Positions 34,728-44,308 of a DNA stretch of 64,000 bases are shown in pieces. The notes under the pieces are model-generated. The model made no database searches and was not told where the DNA came from. It saw only the letters and a list, made by a program, of their open reading frames with translations. Position 1 is the stretch's first letter. Every line of letters begins with the position of its first letter. The position numbers and the translations under genes are program-made. Location of the stretch: positions 8,163,979-8,227,978 of the forward strand of contig OX463785.1 of assembly GCA_949825025.1 (NCBI GenBank), written 5' to 3'. Source of the DNA: Siphlonurus alternatus (Eukaryota > Arthropoda > Insecta > Ephemeroptera > Siphlonuridae).

Positions 34728-37700
34728 ATGCAAACTCAATACTTCTGCTTCGTACTGGTTGTCGTGAGTATATAAAATGGAGTTGTGACTTTTTAAATCA
34801 AACTACAATTTTGAGATATATATTATTCTAGTTACTATATTTTGTAACGTAAACTTATATTTTGTTATTTTATTAAAAATCTGGCAGCCCATATTAACAA
34901 AACCATCCATGTGACCAAAGGAACCGTGGAAACCTCAGTCAGGATGTACACTAGTGTCATTTATGTCAAAAGGCAGAGAAACCATGTATGCAAAATAAAA
35001 TTAACCATTAAAAATTTAAACTGATAATATTCAATATCCATATTAATTGAGAATAACATTATGTTCCTTTTCTCATAATAAAGTCAGTGCTCATGCTGTG
35101 GTATAGTGTATATAAAACTTCCTACATGTTCGTTTTTATACTGGGCTGTTAATGCAATAACAAACAAAATAATTAGAATTAAATTGTGAAATATGTAATT
35201 TTACATTATACAGATCTATTGGAAATACATGAAGTAAAAGCATAGTCATTTATTTGTATTGTAGTAATGCGAACGAAGGAACTTATCCAGGTTTCTCACT
35301 AACCACGTTTAGTGTCATTGAAATAGACTGGTCCTAACCACGGTTAGTTAGAAATCTTGATACCCTAGTTGAAAAATTTCATCTTCAACTCAACCTTTAC
35401 ACGTCTAAATATAATATTTTCACCTCTAAAACACATCTTATTTCCTCTTTACTAAAAGTGAGGATGAAATGAAGACAATATTTCTTACACTCAAGAAGAG
35501 AAAACAATATGTAATATCGTTTCCCTCTTTTTTCCTCTAAAATTGTGCAAAATAAGAGGACGAAAGACGAGAGAAGAGCTTAATAGCGAATAAAAGATGA
35601 AATTTATTTCAACTTGGGTAACTTTCTGAATAACTTTTTTCTTGAATCACCCCCAAAATACATTAAATTATATAAAATAAAAATTTATAAAGCAAATCTA
35701 ATGTTACGATCTAACTGTATAATACAAATGTTTTCCTTGCTGCAGGCTAGCCTCGTGGCTGTTAATGGAGGTACGTAATTTTATTATAATTTAAAAACAA
35801 CAGAATTCCATTCAATATTAAATTTACTACTTTCAGTTCCGAGTCCGTCTCGTTCGGAGCGTGCGACAAGCATCAGTTGCTCAGCTCAGCAGTTTACGGT
35901 AAGGAAAAATCATGCGGGCTTCAATAATAAATTTATTACTTTATGGTATAATAGCTGCTTCAAAATTACACCCCGTTCGAGTTTTAAGGTACTTTTTCAT
36001 GAAGCAATGTCGAACGGAACTTGGTGCGGCTAGAAAAAGCGCACTTGCTTCAATCTCGTATGGCGGCCAAGTTTGCGATAAAATCCCTCTCCGTAAGGCG
36101 AGGAAATCTCGAGCCTCTGATTGGCTGCGACATGCACGCGATTTCCCCGCTCCATGGAAATGCACCTTTATGCCAATAATAAAATTGAAAGACAAAAAAA
36201 AAATAATAATAATAATAATATCTTAATTCGTTGGCATATAATTTATATGCGATTGCAATTTTATTATATGAGCTGTAAAAGTGAATTTTCATGAGCGGCG
36301 TGATTTCAATTAACGTAAAACCGTCAAGGCGTCAAGCCTTAAATCCTATATATGCGGCGAGCGAATTCACCAAATATCGCGTTAATTATACGATGCTATT
36401 TTTCTTTTAATCGCCAAATATGGCCGCCAATGGATGTTACAGCAAGTGCGCTTTATTCACGTTGCGTCGCAGGCTGGAAATCGCCCATAAAAATCCACCT
36501 TAAAGGTAGATTCACATGGCAATTTTTACCATGCGACGCGAATAATGCGCACTTGCAGTAACATCCATTGGTGGCCATATTGGGCGATTAAAAGAAAAAG
36601 AGCATCGTAATTAACGCGATTACCGGCGAATTCGCCGCCGCATAGGATTTCACAGCTTTTACGTTAAAATCGCGTCGCATCGCCGTTGTCGCCATCTGAA
36701 TCCGCCTTTATTAGTCGGTAAAGCTCACCTGATACATCATTGGTAATTTCCTTGTAATCTGACAATACTCTCTCTGCGTGAAGAAACTGGATCCATCTAC
36801 GGGAAATCCAGGATGCGGGATCCCGTTCATGGGTCTGTTCAACTCGAGCGCTGTGACCTCTTGTGGAACTATCCTGTCCCTGCTGCCCATCATCAAGAAC
36901 TACATCATTAACAGAGCTCAGGACGCGAACAACGTGCTCACTTTCGCTGATCAAGTGACCCGTGAGTATCGGTCAAGTAGTCTCAGAATCTTAGATTGAG
37001 AGATAGCTATAAAAATAGCAGCCTGCAAAACGGAAATAACAAATGCCATTAACATTAATTAACACTAACAAATTTTGTAATAAATTTATACTAATTACAA
37101 TACTGATAATCTGTGATTATTATTGATTATTTTATGGAGTGATTATTAATTTAAGTAGAATAAATTAATTATTAATAATATTTTTGATATTTCAGAAAAT
37201 GCATTTGGAGACTTTATCGTAAGTTGCTAAAATAAATTTCAATGTAAAAAATAAGGTACTTAATTGATTTTTAATTCTGCAGTGTTATGTTGAATGCATC
37301 ATGAGAGCCTCGAAATACGTAAGTTAAATAAGTTGAACAAGAGTAAGAACACTAAATATTGTTAATACGGTATATAGGAGTAGTAAGTGCAAGAAATTTA
37401 GTCCTTAATACTGTTGATAATAATTATTGGAGATCAGAGATTCTTTCCAAATCAGAATTTTTTTATCTCCCAGTTCAAGACTCAAATTACTACAATATTT
37501 CCCGTAGAGTGCATGGTTCCTTCAAATTCTACCAAGTCTCCATCGAACAGTAATCTGCAGATACTGCTCAAACGCTTTTCTCTAACCGGCCTGAAATGCC
37601 ACAAAACCTTTGTCTATATAATTATATTTATTATCAAATCAATTTTTCAATGATTTCAGTATGATCTCATTTTTTTATTGCAGAAATGGATAGAGGGTGC

Positions 37701-40700
37701 AAAGTTATGCTACCCTGATTTTTTTTCAGATTTTTTGGAGTCCGGGAACTATTTTTAAAAAATTATTGAAAGTTCTTTTTGTGACGTCACGAGACGCCGC
37801 TCTTTAAGAAAAAGATAGGACTTGACGCCGCGTGACGTCACAAATAGGACTTTCAATAATTTTTTAAAAATACTTCCCGGGTTTTAAAAAATCTGAAAAA
37901 AATCAGGGTATCATAACTTTGCACCCTCTATCCATTTCTGCAATAAAAAAAATTGAGGACAATACTCCATTATACTTTAAAACTTTTGTTTTTCATGTTT
38001 ATATGAAATCCTAAAAAAAAACAAGATTAGAAAATTCTATTCTTAATTTAACTTTTTTGTTCGTTCATATTTATTTGACACATAATATATTATACTTTGT
38101 TTAAAAAAATCTACTTTAAAGTTTGCCATAGAAATTTAAAATAAATAAAATATAGGTTGAGTTCTAAATAAGTTGATTTTATTTGATAAAAATCAATATT
38201 ATGAATGAAGTCAGTATTAATATTGTTTAATTTTTGTATAAAATTTGTCAAAATAAAAATTATTAATAATAGAAATACTATAGAATTTTTCTATAAAAAC
38301 GAAAGAAAATCATGATTTAATTCTTTCGTGTTGATATATTATCATGTTTTTGAACATTTACAAAATCTTATTAAACAACGCTGTAGGCTATATATAGGTC
38401 ATGGTCCTCAAAGAGCCGGAAAGTTATAATGTATAATAAAATCATTTGTGACCAGAGTAAATTCAGAAAAAAATTTGTTGAAAAATACATAGTATAAAAA
38501 TAATCCGACAAGGCAATAAGCAAACTTCCTTCATTCTGTTTTTTTCATATTATGTTTTTAATTAAAAAAATATATCTTTGCAAGTCGCCAATGAACGAGG
38601 ACTTCTCTATTAATGTGAAATGTCGGCAGATCAACCCTGACAACTCGCTCAAGTACCTGCAGATGCAAACGGAGTTTGTGAACAGTGTGCCCGTCACCAA
38701 CCCCACCATGAGGACCGTGGTCTTCAACGCTACCCAAAAGTGCCAGCTCAAGACGGCTGGTAAGTCAACTTCACTTCGTAACAGTGGTGGATTTTCATAC
38801 AGGGATAATCAAATTAATAAAAAGTAAAGGTGTCCGTCCTAACTGAGGTCAAAGGGTTATAGATAAAAATTAAAAGTAATTTGCACATTTTTTATCTTAT
38901 TGAAATATATGTGGGTATGTGGCGCAGTGCGCTTGACCGGTTCTCATCAGATTACCAAAGTCAAGCAACGCCGAGCGTAGTTAGTAGTTGGATGGGTGAC
39001 CATTTTCAACAAAAACCACGTTTCCCAACCCAGGGGTAAATCGTTGCGCTTTTCCACCATGTGGTTCCCCTGGCTTTGGACCATTGCACTTCCGGTTCAT
39101 TGACAAAAGCTGAAGCGTCCATCCTGGCTGAAGTTTCCACGTTTCCCTCAGTCGCAGGCAAATGCCAGGATAGATTGCAAGGCCGTGACCGCCCCCGTTC
39201 CGGAAGAGCCCACGAAACGCTCTATTATAGTTAGGATTTCGGAAGGTTCGAGGTTTCAAAGTAGTATGTAATTAGTAAGTAAAAGTACCTAAAAGGATTT
39301 GATTAAAAATATATATATTTATGCGTGCGCTGCGTAACATCCTGCATATTATAATGTCATTTAGTTTGTATTTCAATATATATTTGTGATTTGTGAAATC
39401 ATAAATACAACGGTTCTCATTTGCTGACCTTGTTTAATATTATTGTTAATTATAACACAATAATGAGCCCTATTTGTAGCCCCAAGCCCGACGAAGATCA
39501 CTTCAGCCAGCGGTGTTGTTTGTCTGCTACAACCCACCCTCTACTTCCAGTGCATCCGCGAGAAAATCTTGCTGGTAAGAACTCGGCGTAAGACGTCTCA
39601 GGATTTTTTGCAAGAAGGGCATGTTATGAAATTTTTTAATTACTTCCTCTACATTTAATACAAAGATCAATATTATATTTTGTATTTATAATAAAATATC
39701 AATATTATATATCAAATTATTCCAATTTTAAGAAATGAGCATTGTTTATATTTTGGTGTGATTAATGCGATTTGTTATTTTTTTAATTGTTATATTTTAT
39801 TTTTTTTTAATTTAAAATTTTTAAGGTACGTAAAAAATTACTATGCCAGTCTTTAAATGTGTACGAGTGTATTCATGCTCGATTAATGCCATTTAGTATA
39901 TAGTAATAAATTTAAAATGCTCTCCAGTGTTCCAACATTTTTTAATGCAGGTGATACTTATGAAAATAATATTTGCATGCTAACATAATTTATTTTTACT
40001 TACAACAATTTTTATAAAACCTTTTCTTTTCAGAATTATCTACCAAGAAAAGTCTGTAAGTAATTTATAAGTAATAAATACCATTAAATTAATTATATTA
40101 TTTAATAGTGTAAATCACATAAACAATCGTATATAGATCTGTTTAAATTTGTCCATAATTTGAAATATATAAATTCAAATTTCAAAGTATGGAAATATTT
40201 AAACTCAATATATCATTTATATATTCACTACAATCTTTGATATGACCTTTATTCGCACCATGCAGATAATGTTAAGTCGCGAAACGTATGCATATACATT
40301 ATACATATTATCAGAACATACATTGGAAGGACAGTGAGATAACACTGTCGTGGTGTGATCTGTATCTTTAGTTCCATATAATAGATTTCTTTGTATCCTA
40401 TAATCACAGTATATTAAGGGGGATATATAGTGTGTGTGAGTTGTACCAATAGCGCTGTCTAAATCCTTTTGACTAGCTAATTATGTATACAATGCATAAA
40501 TATTTTATTATTTATTAATGTAATTAATTGTATAATATACATGCATGTATTTTCTTTTTATAAGAAGTTATATATTGGTCATGGTTATGATAATATATTT
40601 TTGCCTTCTATCCTATCCTAACCTCATTTTGAATATTTCTTTAATAATAGAAAATCGACCTCAAAATTTTGTATTGCAGAAATGGATAGAGGGTGCAAAG

Positions 40701-41081
40701 TTGAACCTCTCCTCAGATTTTTTAGAGCCTGGAAAATATTGCTAAAAAGTTTTGCTGAGGTTGGATTTGAACCCACGTCCCTTTTCGATCCTATCCTTTT
40801 AATATGAGAGGCATCAAGATTCACGAGGCGTCACTTTTTCTGTATTTTCAATAATTTTTAAAAAAAAAAGTTCCTGGACAATAAAAAACCTGAAAAAAAT
40901 CAGAGTAGCATAACTTTGCACCCTCTATCCATTTCTGCAATAAAAAATATTGAGGTCAATATTCCATTGTATTTTTATAATAAAAACTTTTTGTAAATTG
41001 TTGTAACTAATTTGGCATTCCTCAGCCACGACCTGCACTCCATTGTTCGCCAACTTGGCCGCGTGTGACCCCTTCGTCTAG
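34728..41081 (+). CDS. Secreted cysteine-rich odorant-binding-protein-like protein (235 aa)
   Basis: Ten exons splice in frame: 34728-34763, 35746-35770, 35838-35899, 36784-36961, 37196-37218, 37283-37318, 38585-38759, 39480-39574, 40034-40055, 41026-41081 (708 nt, stop TAG). A signal peptide of about 20 residues (MQTQYFCFVLVVASLVAVNG) is followed by a mature chain with 11 cysteines at about 35, 52, 68, 109, 113, 133, 173, 193, 203, 221 and 231. C109-YVE-C113 is the C-x3-C signature of insect OBPs. C193 and C203 resemble the C5-C6 pair (nine residues between; eight is usual). Extra N- and C-terminal cysteines and length suggest a Plus-C type. OBPs carry small hydrophobic ligands in extracellular fluids. 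Five exons are 36 nt or shorter. The exon 4 acceptor (GCGTGAAG) is weak. It lies between two ACE genes on the opposite strand. The OBP family call is tentative; another secreted cysteine-rich family is possible. Confidence 0.75.
34764..35745. other. OBP-like gene intron 1
   Basis: Contains a SINE-body fragment on the minus strand (about 34898-34990, with CCGTGGAAACCTCAGTCAGG) and the TA-flanked fold-back at 35363-35618. Confidence 0.5.
35363..35618. mobile_element. TA-flanked MITE (Tc1/mariner-like)
   Basis: TA|CCCTAGTTGAAAAATTTCAT and its inverted partner ending TTTCAACTTGGG|TA. About 256 bp. The interior is rich in CTCTTTTTTCCTCT and complement. Confidence 0.55.
35984..36170. mobile_element. 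TTAA-type fold-back, family 9 copy a
   Basis: Begins TTAA|GGTACTTTTTCATG and ends CCATGGAAATGCACC|TTTA, so the right target is mutated. It holds AGCGCACTTGCTTCAAT. Related to 43968-44183. Confidence 0.55.
36276..36710. mobile_element. Inverted pair of family 6 fold-backs
   Basis: Two copies relate to the one at 25120-25336. Copy one runs from about 36276 to 36503 and copy two, inverted, from 36500 to about 36710. They share the TTAA at 36500-36503. The shared inner sequence is CCAATGGATGTTACAGCAAG in one and its complement in the other. The pair ends about 74 bp before exon 4 of the OBP-like gene. Confidence 0.7.
37319..38584. other. OBP-like gene intron 6
   Basis: AT-rich intron with a family 4 fold-back at 37658-37970. 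No other gene is seen. Confidence 0.45.
37658..37970. mobile_element. Fold-back element, family 4, full copy
   Basis: Ends resemble TTATTGCAGAAATGGATAGA and complement TCTATCCATTTCTGCAATAA. Inner arms GGGAACTATTTTTAAAAAAT and TTTTTGTGACGTCACGAG surround a loop near 37800. Confidence 0.75.
38760..39479. other. OBP-like gene intron 7
   Basis: Mostly filled by the 5S-headed SINE at 38909-39286. A small stray SINE-body piece (GGTGTCCGTCCTAACTGAGG) lies at about 38828-38850. Confidence 0.5.
38909..39286 (+). mobile_element. SINE with 5S-rRNA-derived head
   Basis: 5S-like head: GGTTCTCATCAGATTACCAA, then GGATGGGTGACC and AACCACGTTTCCC. The body has TTCCACGTTTCCCTCAGTCG and AGCCCACGAAACGCTC. The tail resembles GTAATTAGTAAGTAAAAG rather than pure poly(A). 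It closely matches the copy at the right window edge. Confidence 0.8.
39575..41025. other. OBP-like gene introns 8 and 9
   Basis: Two AT-rich introns flank the 22-nt exon 9 (40034-40055). The last one contains the family 4 element at 40647-40967, about 58 bp before the terminal exon. Confidence 0.5.
40647..40967. mobile_element. Fold-back, family 4, copy carrying a tRNA-like segment
   Basis: Outer arms are as at 37658-37970, but the left inner arm is replaced by sequence that, on the minus strand, reads GGGACGTGGGTTCAAATCCA, a tRNA T-arm and B-box. The copy at 52153-52456 carries the same segment. Confidence 0.65.
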
Positions 41082-41281
41082 ACATGTCCTGAGTCACGTG
41101 ACCACGAGCCTATGACGTCACTACAACCTACACCTATCCAAAATTAAATCAAGCACTCTTTTCCACAAAACCTAACTTCTACTAAAAGATAAATGGCATC
41201 ATTCTTAGTAACTGGTAGATCGTTCTCATTTTTTCAGAATACCTTCATAAAAAATTAAGAAAAGTTTTGAGTAAACAATTG

Positions 41282-41287
41282 AATAAA
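41282..41287 (+). promoter_or_regulatory. Possible poly(A) signal of the OBP-like gene
   Basis: The first AATAAA after the stop codon, 200 nt downstream in AT-rich sequence; assignment is uncertain. Confidence 0.35.
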
Positions 41288-41685
41288 TAATTTAAAAAAA
41301 TCAAACTAGGATCAAGTATTTGAAATGCATAGGAAAAATATCATTAGGGCTGCGGCGACTTTAGTCAAAATTTAGTCAAATCAGCATTCTAAAAAGTAAT
41401 AAAAATCAATGACTCAAAAACTTGAATGTATTATTTTTTTTTATTTGATCATTCAGGTAAATAGTAAATTTGTCCATTATCTTTGGGTGCAAAAATATTT
41501 TCCATCAGGAAATATTTAGCAATAGCCGCTATAAAGTTTAGTCATTAATTCTCAAGTGGTATTATTGGACCATGAAGACCAAATGTCGTCTTCAAAAGAC
41601 GCACTTCATCTTTTACTGTATATTGGCAATAAAGCATTCATAAAAAAAAAAAAAATTAATTTTGTTTTAAAAACTGTATAAACCA

Positions 41686-42031
41686 TTAAAGGCATACAGG
41701 CCTCAAATTACAAATTAGACAGTCACCAAGTGGGTTTAGAGTATATAATCAACATTCGCATCATTTTTTTCCACGCGTGATGCATCCGTGCGAAGTCGCA
41801 GTTCAAAGTAAGAAATTTAGTCCTTGATGACGTCACGAAGTCCTTGATGACGTCACAACTCAATGCTAATCGGTGCTAGCTGTGAGTTGTGACGTCAGCA
41901 AGGACTTTCTTTACAGCGCGACTTCGTACAGACGCACCGCGCGCAGGTAAAAATAATACGAATGTTGATTATAAACTTGAGCAACACTTAATGTCTGTCT
42001 AATTTGTAATTTGAGGCCTGTATACCTTTAA
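41686..42031. mobile_element. TTAA-flanked fold-back MITE, family 1 copy b
   Basis: TTAA|AGGCATACAGGCCT...AGGCCTGTATACCT|TTAA. The centre includes a local direct duplication of GTCCTTGATGACGTCAC. Best-preserved member of the family here. Confidence 0.8.
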
Positions 42032-42094
42032 GGTTTCAGGTTTTATATTATTTAAAGATTAAAGTTAACTCAAATAAAAACAACATATTTAATA

Positions 42095-42354
42095 TAGAAT
42101 AGAATAGAATAGAATAGAATAGAATAGAATAGAATAGAATAGAATAGAATAGAATAGAATAGAATAGAATAGAATAGAATAGAATAGAATAGAATAGAAT
42201 AGAATAGAATAGAATAGAATAGAATAGAATAGAATAGAATAGAATAGAATAGAATAGAATAGAATAGAATAGAATAGAATAGAATAGAATAGAATAGAAT
42301 AGAATAGAATAGAATAGAATAGAATAGAATAGAATAGAATAGAATAGAATAGAA
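42095..42354. repeat. (AGAAT)n pentanucleotide array
   Basis: About 52 uninterrupted copies of a 5-bp unit, 260 bp, with no visible mismatch. The open frames it creates (FYSIL repeats) are artefacts. Confidence 0.97.
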
Positions 42355-43099
42355 ATGTGCTTTATTGCGGCGCATGTAAATATAGGAGCATGTAAAAACA
42401 AATACTAAAATAATTCAGAATAATTTTATATTTTTAGTAAGATAACGAGATTATTATTATTATTATTATTTAATTAAGTGATTTGATTGATTTTATAACT
42501 TAATATCTTTCTGTGTAGAAGCATTTTAGTAGTGTAACATGGTATATTACATACATGGGCTTTTTCAAATTTAGTAGAACCATGAAAATTTATTGCATGG
42601 CTTGTGGCTAAAATGATCGGTTCACCAAGGTTTTACACAATTTGTTCAAATTAAAATAAATCGATAGAAAAAAGTGTTAGTTTTCACTGTAATATGTATA
42701 GTATAAAAAATTATAAAGGATACATACTTAAAATAATTTTTAAGAACAATAAAACGATAATTATAACGTTATAGTAATGTTTTATTATATAATTTTTTCT
42801 ATGTTTTGAGCTCTAATTTTATCACAGTTTATACTACATAATCCATATCGGTGTCATCTAAGTGAAATAATTTAAATATATATTTTTATTTTGTTGTTTA
42901 CGGTGTTTCTCAACTCACTTAAAAATAAAAATTCAACAGAAGAACAAAAGTATTGCAATAAAATTATAAATGGAACAAAGATGAATAAAAAAATGTGTAA
43001 AATTTAAAATATGAGCTGATGATAGTAAAAGAAGTTTAGTTATTACAGAGATACTAAAAATAAAGTAATTAAATTCATTCAAAGTAAGTACTGCGTGTT

Positions 43100-43407
43100 A
43101 TTAAAAAGTATTACACCTTAATTTACAAATTAATCAACATTTATATTAATTTTATTCGTGCGCGATGCAGCTGCATGAGCGACGGTTGCAAAATAAGAAG
43201 GTCCTTGCTGGCGTCAAAATTACGCCGCAACTGTGGCTTAGCTTTATAGTTGGTTATGCACGCTTTGTGCTGACGTCATTTTTTAGTCCTTAATACTTTG
43301 CAGCTGCATCGCGTACGGATAAAAATAATGTGAATATTGATTGTCAACTTAATCAGGTTTCTGCTGTGACTGCTTAATTTTTAATTTGAGGCCAGAAGCC
43401 CTTTATA
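43100..43407. mobile_element. Family 1 fold-back, decayed copy c
   Basis: Retains TTTACAAATTAATCAACATT on the left, TTTTTAATTTGAGGCC on the right and inner GATGCAGCTGCAT / GCAGCTGCATC arms. The ends are eroded. Confidence 0.5.
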
Positions 43408-43465
43408 TGGGCTTTATGTAATATAGCTACCCTTGGATATAGTATCTTAACTAACAGATGTCTAG

Positions 43466-43702
43466 AGAAAAGAGAGTCTAGGGGGGGGGGGGCATTCACA
43501 AAGCACTTCAACCCTACTTTAGCCTTGATTTTCATCCCCCGGGTTAAAGCGAGTGCTAAACATGGTACTAAAATATGTATAGCCCCTGATGGTTTAGTAC
43601 CATGTTTAGCACTTGCTTTTAACCCGGGGGAAAAATATCGAGGCTAAAGTAGGGTTATAGTGCTTTGTGAGAGCCCTCCTAAGATTCTAGACTCTCTTTT
43701 CT
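43466..43702. mobile_element. Fold-back element, family 10
   Basis: Arms of about 110 bp: AGAAAAGAGAGTCTAG / CTAGACTCTCTTTTCT outside and GTGCTAAACATGGTACTAAA / complement inside. An 11-13-nt G-run interrupts the left arm. No clear target duplication. Confidence 0.7.
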
Positions 43703-43967
43703 GAGATTGTTTTGAACTTATTTTTGACACAATTCATCATGCTAGAACAATCTGTTGTTCACAGCATTTTTTTAATTTGGCGTCTGTATTTCGTCTCTAT
43801 AACTTATACAGTTAAATTAATTTTGCTGTTCCTGCTGGAAGCATTTTCAAGATTATTTAATTTAATTGTTTTGATTATTGTTGTTGTTTTTAAATTCGAA
43901 TTTTTACGGGATGGATTGAACAAGGAGTATTTTCTTTGCGTGTTATTTTAATTTTTGGACGCTTAAT

Positions 43968-44183
43968 TTAAGGTGCTTTTCCATGGAGTGATGTCGAGCT
44001 GGGCGAAAAAGGCGCACTTGCTTTAATTTGTATGATAGCCATCTTGGTAAGAGAAAATCGCTTCTCGCAAGGCGGGGAGCGATTTTATCGCCAACTTGGT
44101 CGCCATATGATATTGAAGCAAGTGCGCCTTTCTCACCCCGCCAAAAGCCCCGCTCGACATCGCTCCATGGAAAAGAGACTTCA
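43968..44183. mobile_element. TTAA-type fold-back, family 9 copy b
   Basis: TTAA|GGTGCTTTTCCATGGAG...CTCCATGGAAAAGAGAC|TTCA. Inner arms: GGCGCACTTGCTTTAAT and complement. It lies in the spacer about 125 bp past the ACE B stop. Confidence 0.65.
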
Positions 44184-44250
44184 TTTTGAAGATATTTTAC
44201 TATAAAGGATGAGAAAAAATGCAGGAGACAATATTTTTGGAGAGTATGTA

Positions 44251-44256
44251 TTTATT
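44251..44256 (-). promoter_or_regulatory. Poly(A) signal of ACE gene B
   Basis: AATAAA on the minus strand, about 53 nt beyond the stop codon. Confidence 0.6.
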
Positions 44257-44308
44257 TACAAATTTCAAAATAAACAGAGTTCAGAATACTTCCGGAAGGA
44301 ACATTAAA

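Larger units (their letters stand above)
41082..44308. other. Convergent spacer between OBP-like gene and ACE B
   Basis: 3' ends of both genes face this 3.2-kb stretch. It holds family 1 fold-backs (41686-42031 and about 43100-43407), a pentanucleotide array, a 240-bp fold-back, a family 9 element, and plain AT-rich DNA (42430-43090). Confidence 0.5.

Noticed and set aside
38981..39259. 93-codon frame, also seen near 63679-63960
   Set aside because: Antisense or sense reading of the 5S-headed SINE.
40740..40830. A functional tRNA gene on the minus strand
   Set aside because: A T-arm-like half is visible, but no convincing D-arm, anticodon arm or acceptor pairing.
42048..42401. Long open frames reading FYSIL repeats
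   Set aside because: Produced by the (AGAAT)n array; open in more than one frame, with no protein character.
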